From Galeopsis tetrahit (taxonomy: Eukaryota > Streptophyta > Magnoliopsida > Lamiales > Lamiaceae), in NCBI GenBank assembly GCA_963675135.1, contig OY776124.1, positions 17,296,066-17,360,065 on the forward strand: a stretch of DNA of 64,000 bases, in the 5' to 3' direction. Under the pieces are notes generated by a model. It was not told where the DNA came from. It saw only the letters and a program-made list of their open reading frames with translations, and made no database searches. A program made the translations under genes and the position numbers. This document shows positions 44,600 through 57,681 of this stretch, piece after piece. The stretch's first letter is position 1; every line of letters starts with the position of its first letter.

Positions 44600-47500
44600 T
44601 TGCAGGTACCAATGGGCCACAAGAAGAGGAGTATGAGCAAAAAGACAGCATGGTACCTTGACAGTGGATGCTCAAGGCACATGACTGGAAACAAGGAACT
44701 CCTCACTGATTTTATTGAAAAAGAAGGCCCAAATGTCACTTTTGAAGACAACTCTCAAGAAACAACAAAAGGTTATGGTACTTTGATGATTGGTAACATC
44801 AAAGTAACCAATGTATCTTATGTAGCTGGTCTCAAATATAATCTCCTAAGTATCAGTCAATTCTGTGATAAAGATTTCAATGTTGAGTTCTCAAGTGGAA
44901 AATGTTTAATCAAGGATAAAACTCAACAAATTCTATTGACTGGGACTAGGAAAGGAAATGTGTATTTTGCAGACTGGGACAAGTCTACTGATGCTGCATG
45001 TTTCATTGCTAAGAGTACTAGTGAACAAAGTTGGTTATGGCACAAGAGGCTAAACCACCTGAACTTCAAATCAATGAATAAACTTGCTAGAAATACATTA
45101 GTTAAAGGACTGCCTAATGAGGTTTTCATTAAAGAACATGTGTGTAAGCCATGTCAAGAAGGAAAACAGATTAAAGCCTCATTCAAAGGTAAACCAGTCA
45201 TTTCTACTAAAAGGGTACTTGAACTTCTACACATGGATCTGTTTGGACCAATCACCCCTTCAAGCATAAATGGTAGAAAATACACATTGATTGTAGTAGA
45301 TGACTTCTCTAGGTTCACATGGGTAGTATTTCTCCTTAATAAGAAGGAAACACAAGTCAAATTACCTGAACTCCTGAAGAGACTGTCAAATGAGAAAAGC
45401 CTTAGCATTATCAAGATAAGATCTGATAAAGGCACTGAGTTCATAAATTCATACATCAATGAGTATTGCTCATCTAATGGGATAGCTCATGAAACCTCAG
45501 CAGCTAGAACTCCTCAGCAAAATGGAGTTGCAGAAATAAGGAATAGAACCTTAAAAGAAGTTGCTAGAACCCTAATTGCTGATTCAAATCTACCTAAGAG
45601 GTTTTGGGCTGAAGCCATAAACACTGCTTGTCATACTCAAAATAGATGTTTGATTACTAAGGGGCAAGGCAAAACCCCCTATGAACTCTGGAAAGGAAGA
45701 ATGCCTAAAGTGTCATACTTTCACATATTTGGTTGTAAGTGTTTCATACACAATAATGGGAAAGAACAGTTAAAAGCCTTTGATAGCAAAGCTGATGAGG
45801 GAGTATTTCTTGGATACTCTCAAATCAGTAAAGTTTTCAGAGTCTACAACAAGAAAACCCTTATAGTGGAAGAAACACCTCATGTTGTGTTTGATGAATC
45901 TATCTTTGAGATCAGGAATGATATTTTGGAACCTGAAGAAATCACACAGAGGACAACCAGATTGAGCCTAAAAGACAAAGACACTGAATTCATAGATGTT
46001 GTCCAAGCCAACCTACCTGAAAAATTCACATTGGACAATAATCCTGAAGGCAACCTTCCTGAGACAAACCCCACTGATAGAAATGATGAACTGAATGAGC
46101 CAATCCCAGTTCACATCTAGGTAACAACTACCAATGAAGAAGCAGTTCCTGCTGAGGTAGTTAATGGGTCAAATAATCAAGGGGGAACTCAAAAAGTTGA
46201 AAATACCAATGATCCTGACATTGAGGACAACACCCCTGATTATGATCCTGAATTAGATCCTGCACTCAATTATCCTGAATTCTATAACACTGGTGACTCA
46301 ACCTCAGTAGAGGACAACTCTACTGAAGGGATCAGAAAAAGAAGGACTTGGTTGTATGACCATCCTACTGATCTGATACTTGGTGACCCAAGTATATGAG
46401 TCAAAACCAGAAGGTTTCATGGTGAAAGTGTTATGTTCTGTTGTTTCTTGTCAGAATAGGAACCAAAAGACATTGATGAAGCACTTCATGATGCAAATTG
46501 GATCACAGCAATGCAGTAAGAACTCAACCAATTCACCAGAAATGAAGTATGGGAGCTGGTTGATAGACCTTCACATCAAGATGTTATTGGAACCTAGTGG
46601 GTGTTCAAGAACAAAAAGAATGAGAATGATGTGATTGTTAGAAACAAAGCAAGACTAGTGGCAAAAGGCTATTGCCAACATGAAGGCATTGACTATGATG
46701 AGACCTTTGCACCTGTGGCAAGGCTAGAAGCAATAAGGCTCTTCCTAGCCTATGCAGCCCACAAGAGGTTCAAAGTGTACCAAATGGATGTCAAGAGTGC
46801 CTTTCTAAATGGAGTATTGAAAGAAGAAGTCTATGTGGAGCAACCACCAGGTTTTGAGGTTGGAGACCAGGTATACAGACTGAAGAAGGCTCTATATGGA
46901 CTTAAGCAAGCCCCTAGGGCTTGGTATGATACACTGTCACAATTCCTCTTGGATCATGGATTCACCAAGGGAACTGTGGACAGAACACTCTTCAGAATCT
47001 CTGAAGGAGAGGACATCTTGCTTGTCCAAATTTATGTAGATGACATAATTTTTGGATCCCCTAATGAGAAGCTGTGTGAGAAGTTCTCCAAGCTCATGCA
47101 AAGCAAGTTTGAGATGTCCATGATGGGGTTGATGAACTTCTTTTTGGGTCTACAAGTCAAGCAATCTAAAGAAGGGATCTTCATCAACCAAGCCAAGTAC
47201 ACCAGAGAAATGATCAAGAAGTTTGGGTGTACATCAAGCAAGCCAGTAAGGATCCCAATGAACACAAATTGGAAGATGGATCCTGATGAAAGTGGTGTTC
47301 CAACCAACTCCACTGAGTATATAGGAATCATTGGATCTCTCCTCTATATCACTGCCAGCAGGCCTGACATCACCTTTGCAGTAGGTGTTTGTGCAAGGTT
47401 TCAAGCAAATCCTAAGAAAAGTCACCTTGAGGCTGCAAAGAGGATCTTGAGGTACCTCAAAGGCACTGAAAATCTAGGCCTTTGGTACCCTGCTGATGAC

Positions 47501-47989
47501 AACATTGAGTTAACTGGCTACTCAGATGCTGATTATGGAGGATGTAGAATTGACAGAAAGTCCACTTCAGGGACTTGTCAATTCTTGGGCAACAAACTCA
47601 TATCTTGGTTTTCCAAGAAGCAAAACACAGTGGCTACTTCCACCACTGAGGCTGAATATGTTGCTGCTGGAAGTTGTTGTGCTCAAATCCTTTGGCTGAG
47701 ACAACAACTCAGAGACTACAAAGTCAACTCTACTGAAGTGCCAATATTCTGTGACAATAATAGTACTATTGCCATATCACAGAATCCTGTATTGCACACA
47801 AGATGCAAACATGTGGACATCAAGCATCACTTCATTAGAGATCATGTGGAGAAGAAGGATATCAAGTTGGTAAAGATCCACACAGATCATCAAAAAGCTG
47901 ATATATTGACAAAGCCACTTGCAGAAGCAAGGTTTCTGGAATTATCAGCAGAGTTGGGTCTTCTTGATCCAGGGAAGTTGGACAAATGA
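44600..47989 (+). pseudogene. pol: Copia Pol polyprotein with five premature stops
   Basis: Same 1130-codon frame as element 1, no frameshift. Protease (WYLDSGCSRHMTG), integrase and the start of the linker are open to 46117. Stops then follow at TAG 46118-46120, TGA 46397-46399, TAG 46457-46459, TAA 46517-46519 and TAG 46595-46597. The RT and RNase H part (YVDD, YSDADYGG, CDNNSTIA) is open again from 46601 to 47989. In the integrase core the usual NGVAERRNR reads NGVAEIRNR, keeping the catalytic Glu. All five stops sit in the 480-bp integrase-RT linker and RT start. Without them the product would match element 1. Confidence 0.93.
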
Positions 47990-48692
47990 GTCCAAAGGAG
48001 TTTATCCATTAAGGGGGAACAAATTTCAAAGATCAGCAGAATTGGTCAAGTCTGCTGAAATTCAGAAAGATGACCTAAGTAATTCAGGACACTTGTCCAT
48101 TGAATTTCAGGACAGTTGTCCACATCTTTTCAGGACACTTGTCCTAGTGGGGTCAGATAAGTTGTCCTAGCTATCAAACCAAATCTTGGTCTGATAAGCA
48201 CCTATTTTGGGTAATCATTACCTATTTCGAAATATGTCCCATTCCAATTACAGATATCATCTTTTTGGGATTTAATTTGTCTCCCACCCAAAAGGTCACT
48301 TTTCATGCATTAAATGCCAAGATTTAACTCTTGTTTGCATTGAACTTTTTGGGACATGATATATCTCGAAAAACCCCCAACCCTAAACTAACATTAAAAC
48401 TCCACCCACGTTTTGAATAAAACAGTTTTTCACTGTTACATTGGTTTTTGACCATTGGATCAAAAATGGCCAACTCCCCTGAAATCAATCCTAGCCATTC
48501 ATTCTGGATTTCCACTTTTGTTCACCTTTGAATTGCATCAAGACTTCACCAACTCATTGACAAACATTCTTTTTAGAATATTCACAAGTCTTAAGACCCC
48601 CACAAACATTTCTTCCCCAAGTATTCGAAACCCTAGCTCAAATTTTCTTCAAACTCTCTCAATCTCTCTCAAATTTTTCTCTGTAACCTTCA
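47990..48692 (+). promoter_or_regulatory. Spacer between pol and ORF3 of element 2
   Basis: 703 nt. Three dyads: GGACACTTGTCC (48087-48098, 48133-48144) and GGACAGTTGTCC (48110-48121). Further down is AAACCCTAG at 48628-48636, then a CT-rich stretch (TCAAACTCTCTCAATCTCTC) before CAATGGCC at the ORF3 start. This resembles a plant gene 5' leader. No clear TATA box. Confidence 0.5.
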
Positions 48693-51600
48693 ATGGCCCC
48701 CAAAGTTAGACCAGAGATGATCATTGATTTCTCCAACAAGGCTCTAGACCTTGATTTTGGATATTTAAGCAACAAAAACAATCTTCACTTTGAGCCAATA
48801 GTATCCTTTGAAAGTGAAGATCCTGAGATTAAACCAACCCTAAGATGGTTGAGGAGAGCTGGATTACAAAAGTTTATGGAAGAAAGACCAAGTTCATGCT
48901 TGGAAAGCTACATGGCTGAGTTCTTTGCCTTTCTCAAGTGGAGAGGTAAGCCTGAAGATGGTGAAGTTTCCACCAGATTGTCATATGTGGCTGAAGGAGA
49001 GGAGGAAGAGAGATTTCATAAAGTGAAATTCTCTTTAGAAGATATTGAAGGAGCTTTTGGATTGCCTTTTGAGGGAAGGAATCCAGAAGTTTATGGTACT
49101 GGACATGAAGATGAAATAGCTCAAGAATGGCTATTAGTACCAGGTCCTCTCTCTTCAACACAAAACAAGAAGACTCTCAAGCCAGAATTTCTCAACCTCT
49201 TTGAAGTAGTTGCTAAGAGTCTCTTGAGCAATACTGGAAGCTTGGAGCAAGTCAGCCATCCAAGAATCAGAATTATGGCTGCAGTGATTGATGCTAGTGA
49301 CAAGGGCATCAAGTTTGATTGGAGGACCTTCATCATGTCTGAGATGATGAAGGAAAAGGCTAAATTCAAAGTGAAATCTCACAACAAGGTTGTGCTAGAA
49401 GGGAAACTCAAGTATTGCACCAGGGCAAGCTTGTTGATAGAAAGGTTCTCCCATTATTCTCAAATGCAGACCTTTGCCAAACCCCTCCCAGCCCAAAAGA
49501 TTCTGTTCAGAAAGCTCAGCAAGAAAACTGAGCAAAGGAGGATGCTTATGGCCAAACCTGCTGAAGAACATGTTGAAGAAAAGCCTAAGATGAAGAAGAG
49601 AACCAAGGCCAGGGCTGTCAAAACAAGGAAAATGTCTCAATTATCTTCAAGAGAAGCCTCAGGAGCATCAGCTGAAGTTGATGAAGTGGCAGAAGAGGGA
49701 GTAAGTGTGCCTTCTGACCACTCAGAAGAGTTGAGGCTGAAATACAATGAGACAAGGCAAAAGAAGAAAGGTGGGAGCAGTAGGGCCATCAAGAGAAGGG
49801 CCAAGCCTACTGAGAAAGTGTTGGAGCTGTAGGAAGAAAGGTCTCTTCAATTGGCTCTAAGAGAGAGCAGAGCTGAAAGCAGGACCAAATCCAAGTCAAG
49901 GACTAGCTCATCTGGTTCTGGAACTCCAGAATCCAAAGTCCCTGAAGGTCAACCTAAAGAGGCCAACATCCCTGAAATTCAGAATCCTGAGCCCAACTCC
50001 CCTGAAACCCATGTTACCCCTTCCAACCAACCCATCACCCCTGTAGATCTCACTAAGAGATATTCTCCAGAAGGAAGTGTGCAAAGAAGTGGCATTGATG
50101 TGCTTGCAGATTTAGCAGTGGATGAGAAAAGGCTTTTATCTCCCCTTGACTCATCCATGCTCAATTACTCAAAGCTTTTAGAACATGCACTCAATGAGCC
50201 AACTCCCCTGAGCAAAGCCTCTTCAGACTCATTGCTCTCTAAAGCAACTGAAGTACCTTCATTTGAGCCTAATATTTCTGAAGCCAACCCTCCTGAACTT
50301 AACTTGCCTGAAGCTGCAATTAAAGAAACCACAGCCCACTCCCCTATAGCCCAAAGTTCTCCATCAAATAAGAATGAGGAGGAGTATACTTATGAAAGTA
50401 TGCTCAGAGGTGGAGCTAAGGCCACTGTGGACAGTTTGTATCCACAACCTGCTGAATTTCCAAGAATTCAGAAGATGTTTCATGATTTGAGGATGCTTGT
50501 GGATGTAAAAGACAAAACCTTGATGGAAATATCACAAGTCATCCAAGATAAGGGTGCAAACTGGTGGCAAGTGGAGGAGAGCAGATTGCTACATTTTGCT
50601 GGTGTGATGAAAACAAGATTCCTCACTGATGAGGAAGTTTTTGCAAAGTTGGTAGCTGAGAAGATCATTGAGGAGAAAGAGTGAAAAGCTAAGGGCATCA
50701 AACACCTTGACAGTAGCTCAAATGATGATGATTCCCCTGATGATCCCTCAAACCCTTCAAATCCCAACCCTCCTGAAACCCCTCAAGCCAACCTCCCTGA
50801 ACCCTCTCAACCCAAGTCTTCTGTAGCAGAGACTTTCAAACCCTCCTAGAACCTACCATAGGAAAGGCTCTGTATCATCAGAGGTGTTGACCAAGGGTGG
50901 TAACACAACCAAAGACACATCTGCCAATGAAGGTTCTTCTGAACCCAAGGCACAGCCTAAAGATGTTGAGGTTCCAATGATAGAGGCTAGTTTGATTAAG
51001 GCCTATTCAGTGTCAGATGAGTTGGACACTGATCAGCCCTTAATCATTCAGGATGACTCAGTGGCTGCTGAAATAAGCACTGTGATCTCCTCACAACTGC
51101 CATCTTTAAACCTTGTTGAAGGTGAAGATGTTGCAGGTTTAGGAGAAGGGGTTGAAAAGGAAAGCAGAATTGAAAAATAAGAGGGAGTTATGGATGAAAG
51201 AGAGGTAGTAATCACTAAGATTGTGAGTGTACCACCATATGAGGGTGGAATAAGTGAGGAAGGACAGGTTATTCTTGAAGTCAAATCTGAACTTCAAGAA
51301 TCCCTTGATGAAATGAGGCCTGATTCCTTGAGTGAGAACATTATCTATGAAGAGAGAAAAGAACAAGTTGAAAATGAGAAGAAGACTGCTGATGTATCAG
51401 AGTCTTATACAAAAGAAATTGAGGGTGATGAGTGTTTATTCCCTAACTTGTTTGATTTGTCTAATATTGCAGGTATTTCCCTTGACCAAATTTTTGCAGA
51501 TGAGTTCTTAACAGATGCCCCTATCCAAGTAGATACAGGCTCAGCTCAAGCCTTGCTTGGAATGCAATCAGAGAAATTGGACTCCTTGGCTCATCAAGTC

Positions 51601-53394
51601 CAATCTGCGCATGCTGAAACTTCAGGAGCATTGAATGAGCAAGGAAGGACTCTAGCATCAGTAGAAATGAGGCTTACAGGCTCTGAAGATGTAGTACTTC
51701 CTACATTGGAAGCAAGGATTAGTGGAGTGGAAACTGGTCTCCAAACCATTTCCACTGAAGTACAAAAAGCCAAATCCACCATGGAATCCATATCAGAAGA
51801 GGTCAAGAAGGAACAAAAACTGCTGAGAGACAATCATAATGCTAATGTCAAGGCTCTCAGGCTAACTGTCAAGCAAGCTTTTGGAAAGAAGACTGTAGTG
51901 CAAAAGAAAAGAGCTGAAGAGCAAAGGCTAGCAATGGTCAAAGCAGCCTCTGAAAATTTTTCCCAAGAGGTATTGGCCAACATTGCTGAAGGTGCAGTAG
52001 CCAACCTCACTGAGCTCCTTAGAGCCCAACTGGATGCATCCCTGAAAGCAACCTTGGAGGAGGTTGTCCAACAAAAGATGAAGCCTGTTCTAGCTTTTCT
52101 TAGCTTGAGCAGTGATAGGATGCAAAATATACATGATGAAAATGTATATTTGTTGGAAGAGATGAAGTCCCTAAACCAGGCCCAATCCCAAATGGCCACA
52201 ACTATGAGTGAGCTAAAACCCCAGTGTTTTGATGCTGCCAAAAAGGGGGAAAGGGAAAGAGCTAGAGCAAAAGGTGCCTTGGTGATTGGAAGCCCAGTTA
52301 AAGGAAAAGACAAAGCTGCTGAAGCAAAAGGAAAAGAACCAGAAGTGCTGAACTTGGAAGAATTGGATGAAGAAGAACAATTGGCACTTGCCTTGAAGAA
52401 TTCAATGGCCTCAGCACAAGAAGAAAGGATGAGGTTACAACAGAGACCAGGTGGTGAAGTGTCTGGTTTGGACAAAGAAGTTGAAGGTGTCCAAACTAGA
52501 GGAAAGATCAAGAGGGCAAAAGGAAAGAAAAGACAAGCTGAGACATTTACAGACTTTCCTAACAGCCTTGATCTTCCACCTGAATTTAGAATTGATGAGG
52601 ATGAGCCTACATCAAAGAAAGCCAAAGCTGCTGAAGAGCCCAAAATTGCTGAAAAGGAAAGATCTTCTGAAATAGTCAATGTTGCTGAAGGTTCCAAGTC
52701 CACTGAAGATATTGAAGAACTATTTGCTGAAGGATTTGGACCTGAACCTAAGAAGAAGACAACTGTCCTAGCTCATGATCCATCAAAATTGTTTCATGAA
52801 GGGTATGGCAAAAACCCTGAAACACAACATAAACTGGCCATGATGAGGGCCCAGGAGAAAATGGATTTGATGGATGAAGCACAAAGAGCAAGAGATAAGA
52901 GAAGAGCAAATTTTCAGAAACCAAGAAGAAGGAGAGCAACTTACAGCAAGATGAAGCCTCAGCTACTAGTCCCAATGGACACCAAATATCCACACTTGGA
53001 TAAATGGGTGCCAATTCAGCTGAATGGTACATGGGAAGAGGCTAAAAGGGAGTTTGTCTATGACTATTATGTCATTGACAGATGGAATGGAGGAGATGCA
53101 AACTCTGCCTTTGCTGAGTTCATGCTAGAATACTACAGAGAGTTGTATCAACAATTACTTGCAGCTGCTGATATTGCAAGAATTGAACTCAATGCTCCTA
53201 AGCCCATCATCTACATGCCTCCAAAGCTTGGTGGATGGATTGACCAAGCAAGGATCCTGAGGGAGTTCACAGAAATTATGAAGCTGAACAAGATGACCCT
53301 TGGACCCAAAGGAACCAACCAGGAAGCCATGGAACTCAAGAAGAGAGTGTGGGCACAATATGGGATGGTGCCACCTCCTGAGGATGATCTCTAA
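48693..53394 (+). pseudogene. Third ORF of SIRE-type Copia, several lesions
   Basis: Homologue of 376-5121. Open from ATG 48693 through the site where element 1 has its first stop. Lesions: TAG 49830-49832 (CAG/CAA in element 1), TGA 50682-50684 (AGA in element 1), a 2-bp deletion near 50845 shifting frame, and TAA 51178-51180 (TCA in element 1). The final open segment 51190-53394 holds the coiled coil and C-terminal domain. The intact N-terminal 380 residues include the transposon-type globular domain and a KMKKRTKAR basic patch. Function unknown. Confidence 0.88.
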
Positions 53395-53941
53395 AAATGG
53401 CTAAGTCTTCTGACCCTTTCTGAATAAAAAAATTATCTTATCTGAAGATTCTTTTTTATGTGGTCAAATCTGCTGAAGTTTGGACAAGCCTGCTGATGTG
53501 ATATGCCTTGATATGCTCTCATATGATTTGGATTGCTCTGATACAAGAATTGGTGTTGATATTCAGTATTCTAATCTGATACTTGGAATATTTTGTTTAT
53601 GCTCTGATCCTATGTTTAGTATTCAGTTGTAATGAAATGTTCATTTGTAATGTTATCTTGAATTCATGCTCTGAATAGTTATCTTCAACTATCAACATGC
53701 CTGTAATGATTCTCATTTCAATGATAGTTGAACACTTTTTGAATCAAGATACATTATTGCAGAAATCTCTCTATGCCTATCTTTGAAACCTACTTGCAAC
53801 AAAAACAGTGAATACACTAACACATTGTCTTTTCAGGAATATTGACCTTAGTCATGTCTTCTGAAGATATATGTAATAGGTGTAGACAAGTCACTTTTGC
53901 ATAGAATGTGTAGGTTTTGGCATCATCAAAAAGGGGGAAAT
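53395..53941 (+). other. 3' noncoding tail and polypurine tract of element 2
   Basis: Carries TGCTCTGATA at about 53534 (complementary to the PBS) and decayed copies (TGCTCTGATC near 53600, TGCTCTGAAT near 53668). Ends in the polypurine tract AAAAAGGGGGAAA (53928-53940), the plus-strand primer just before the 3' LTR. Confidence 0.75.
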
Positions 53942-54066
53942 TGTTGGGAATAAAATGAAATTGTTGGGAATAAAATGACATTGTTGGGAATAAAATGACA
54001 TTGTTGGGAATAAAATGACATAAGTTTTGATTAAATACCAAAACCCCCTGAGACATGCCTAAGTCA
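53942..54066 (+). repeat. 3' LTR of element 2, first part only, with amplified terminus
   Basis: Begins with four tandem 20-bp copies of the LTR terminus (TTGTTGGGAATAAAATGACA type, the first ending AAA) where the 5' LTR has one. It then follows the LTR for about 46 bp to CCTAAGTCAA, where it switches to the flank sequence found at 36567. The rest of the LTR is missing here. Confidence 0.88.
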
Positions 54067-54088
54067 ATACTTTTTTGCTTTTCTACAA

Positions 54089-55733
54089 ATGTCAACCATA
54101 GAGATGAAGGCCCTTCGTGATATGGTTGTGCAGATGCGTTTGCAAAAATTTCATAAAGCAGTTTTTAACAAAATAGAACAAATGATTAATGATCTCACTG
54201 CTGATCTCTCCAAAGAGGATGAAATCCTCGTGAAGAACTCGAACCAGCTGCGTATGATGATGGACGACAACTTCTCCTCCTTCTAGGGAATCATCTACGT
54301 TGATGAAGATGTTGGATTTGAAGACATTGAGACTTATTCAACGATTAATCCAAATGTCAAGGTTTATAATATTTTTTTTTATCCGACTATATCATCTTCT
54401 TTTGTATACGTTTATGTTATTTTCAATTTCTTTCACTGATTCTTATATCTCTCGATTGCTCCACCTTATATTATTATTTTTTGGACACTAGCTTCTAGGT
54501 AACTCTTTCATATTTATGGTACATTACTTTTTTGCTTTTCTGCAGATGTCAACCCCAGAGATGAAGGACCTTCGTGCTATGGATGTGCAGATGCGTTTGC
54601 AAAAATTTCATAAAGCAGTTCTTAACAAAATAGAACAAATAATTGATGATCTCACTACTTATCTCTCCAAAGAGGATGAAATCCTCGTGAAGAACTCGAT
54701 ACAGCTGCCTATGATGATAGACGACAACTTCTCCTCCTTCTGGGGAGTCATCTACGTTGATGAAGATGTTGGATTTGAAGACATTGAGACTTATTCAACG
54801 ATTAAACCAAATGTCAAGGTTTATAATTTTTTTTTTTGATCCGACTATATCATCTTCTTCTGTATACGTTTATGTTGTTTTCAATTTCTTTCACTAATTC
54901 TTATATCTCTCGATTGCTCCACTTTATATTATTACTTTTCGGACACTGGCTTTTAGGTAACTCTTTCATATTTATGGAACAGTACTTTTTTACTTTTCTG
55001 CAAATGTCAACCCTAGAGATGAAGGCCCTTCGTGATATGGCTATGCAGATGCGTTTGCAAAAAAATCATAAAACAGTTCTTAACAAAATAGAACAAATGA
55101 TTGATGATCTCACTGCTGATCTCTCCAAAGAGGATGAAATCCTTGTGAAGAACTCGCACGAGCTGCGTATGATGATGGGCGACAACTACTCCTCCTTCCA
55201 GGGACTTGTCTGCGTTGATGAAGACGTTGGATTTGAAGACATTAAGACTTATTCAACGATTAATCCAAATGTCAAGGTTTATGATTTTTTTTATCCGACT
55301 GTATCATCTTCTTCTGTATACGTTTATGCTATTTTCAATTTCTTTCACTAATTCTTATATCTCTCGATTGCTCCACCTTATATTATTACTTTTTGGACAC
55401 TGACTTTTAGGTAACTCTTTCATATTTATGATACAGTACTTTTTTACTTTTCTGCAAATGTCAACCCCAAAGATGAAGGCCCTTCGTGATATGGCTGTGC
55501 AGATGCGTTTGCAAAAAAATCATAAAACAGTTCTTAACAAAATAGAACAAATGATTGATGATCTCACTACTGATCTCTCCAAAGAGGATGAAATCCTCGT
55601 GAAGAACTCGAACCAGCTGCGTATGATGATGGGTGACAACTCCTCATCCTTCCGTGGAGTTGTTTGCGTTGATGAAGACGTTGGATTTGAAGACATTAAG
55701 ACTCATTCTTCAAAAATTAATAAAAGTACATAG
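54089..55733 (+). repeat. Tandem array of four 273-nt exon-like units, array B
   Basis: Units start at 54089, 54546, 55004 and 55458; the first three are 273 nt, as in array A. The TAG in unit 1 (54284-54286) is shared with array A, so it predates the duplication. Only unit 2 keeps the CAG acceptor. The last unit ends at 55731-55733. Confidence 0.65.
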
Positions 55734-55886
55734 TTGAAGCAAATTGAACTAAAAATACAAGAATGAGAGAGAAGCAGATAATGATTGGAAAAAAAAAAAC
55801 CTAATTAAAAGAAAAATGACGCGAGTGTGTGTGCCTAATTAAAAGAAATGATGGACAGCTGCAAGTGACTGGCCCATGGCCAATTT

Positions 55887-57631
55887 TGTTGGTCCCTTAA
55901 TATGGAGTATGCATTAGACGAGTTTCTGAAAATCAGATGACTTATTGACATCTGATATATAAGTTCAGGTGTATAAAATAAAATTAGCTCTCTATACAGA
56001 TGACTTGGTCACCTGACTAATCTAGGAGTCTAGTACTAGAATGTCTGCTAATTTTATAAGCTGATAGAGAAGCGTGTGCGGAATTTGTAGTGTGCCCATT
56101 TATAAAGATTATACTCGCCTATATACTCATGGAAATTAAAAACTTTTATTTGTGCATAAACATATTTTATGATATCAGAAGACTTGGTGTCTTCTGATTA
56201 TGAACTTTCAAATAACAAAACAGATCAGCATATCAGCAGACACCAAGTCTGCTGATATAAGATATTTTCCTTTTAAACACTTATGCTAATGTAAACATGC
56301 ATGTTAAAACTGTAAATAACACATATATTTATAATTGTTAGGATCTCAATTTCCTACATCCACTCTCACGACCTCAATCATGATATTAGCCTCCTTGAAC
56401 ACTTTAACGTCCCAAGAAGAGGACGTCTTACTACTTTATAGGTCTAAGAGAAGACTTTTGATCAAGAACCTCAACTACTTTCTGAGGATATGGATCTACT
56501 TGTTGGTGAGGTAACAAGTAACCTTTACAATGGTAACAAGTAACCTTTATAAATGAAAGTATGTGTATACCTCGATCTATCTTCTTAATGGGTGTATAGA
56601 AGGGAGGACTCGAGAGGGATGAGAAATTCCCTTACAATCTGAGTTAGCCTAAAGCTAGGATTTAGATTTTTTCTTCTAGGCTTAGAATATATATGATACA
56701 CTACTGGCCTAGATGAGTTCACTCACTGGGAGATTAAGAGTGTAAGAATGCTTTGCTGAATATCTTCTATGAAGGTGTTCTTGAGCTCTTATGATTTTCT
56801 GGACTGATAACATTTTGCTCTGCCTTTGCTTTCTTTCTCACACACACTCTTGCCCACTCATGAGTTACGATTTGAACTCATATTTATAGATGGGATTTTG
56901 AGATATTACTGTTGGATGATATCTTCAAATCCCTCTGTTTTAGAAAAGCAATCTTTAGGTAGGAGTCTATTAATTATTATCGTTGTCTAGTAATAATTAA
57001 TTCTCCATTGACTTTCCAGTCTTTTGAGTACTGTGCTTTGTCAGGATCTAGATGTCTGCTGTCGTCTTCTCATAGGTCCACGTCAGCTCTGATGTGACTT
57101 CTCAATTCGTAGAACAGAAGACTTCATCTCAGCTGATTTACTCATCTGATCTTGTGTCTTCTCTTCCGATCTTGACAATTAACAGTTTTGATTGTTTCCT
57201 CAACTGTATATAGACTTGTCTGGTTAGTCAAGCAGACTTTGTCTCAGCTGTGTTTGGCTTTATTCTGTTAATCTTGTTGACTTAGTTGATCTTGCCTCAG
57301 CTGATCATACTCAGCTGAACATCAGGTGAGTTCCACTCATCTGATTTACTCTTCTGATCATCAGGTGAGTTCAACTCATCTGATTTACTCTTTTGGTCAC
57401 CAGGTGAGTTCCACTAATCTGATTTACTCTTCTGGTCTTCTGATCCACTCTTCTTATATTGAGTTTGTGCGCATTTCTCCTCTATATCAGTTAGCTCTCA
57501 ATACTGCTGATATGACTAGATCCTAATCTATTACAAGATAAATGTTGAAGTTGTCTATACAATACAACCTATCCTATTACAAGTATATTTGGTTTATCAA
57601 TACAAACATAAGGATATAAAATATCCCAACA
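55887..57631 (-). repeat. Solo LTR, SIRE-like Copia family, copy B
   Basis: 1745 bp, same borders and flanks as 38392-40134. Minus-strand end is GGGACCAACA rather than GGTACCAACA. Derived by duplication of the locus, not by a new insertion. Confidence 0.78.
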
Positions 57632-57681
57632 CATTTTTTAGGTGACTGGCCCATTTTTTAGGTGACTGACCCATTTATACA

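Larger units (their letters stand above)
40185..54066 (+). mobile_element. SIRE/Maximus-type Copia LTR retrotransposon, element 2
   Basis: 5' LTR 40185-41987, PBS 41990, gag 42128-44599, pol 44600-47989, spacer, ORF3 48693-53394, polypurine tract 53928-53940, and a 3' LTR cut after about 125 bp. It inserted after CCATTTATACA in a gene-like leader. The uninterrupted site is visible at 59264-59280 (CCCATTTATACATATT). Gag is intact. Pol and ORF3 carry several stops. The 3' LTR is replaced by a second copy of the upstream flank and LTR start (54067-58390). Same family as element 1, opposite orientation. Confidence 0.93.
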
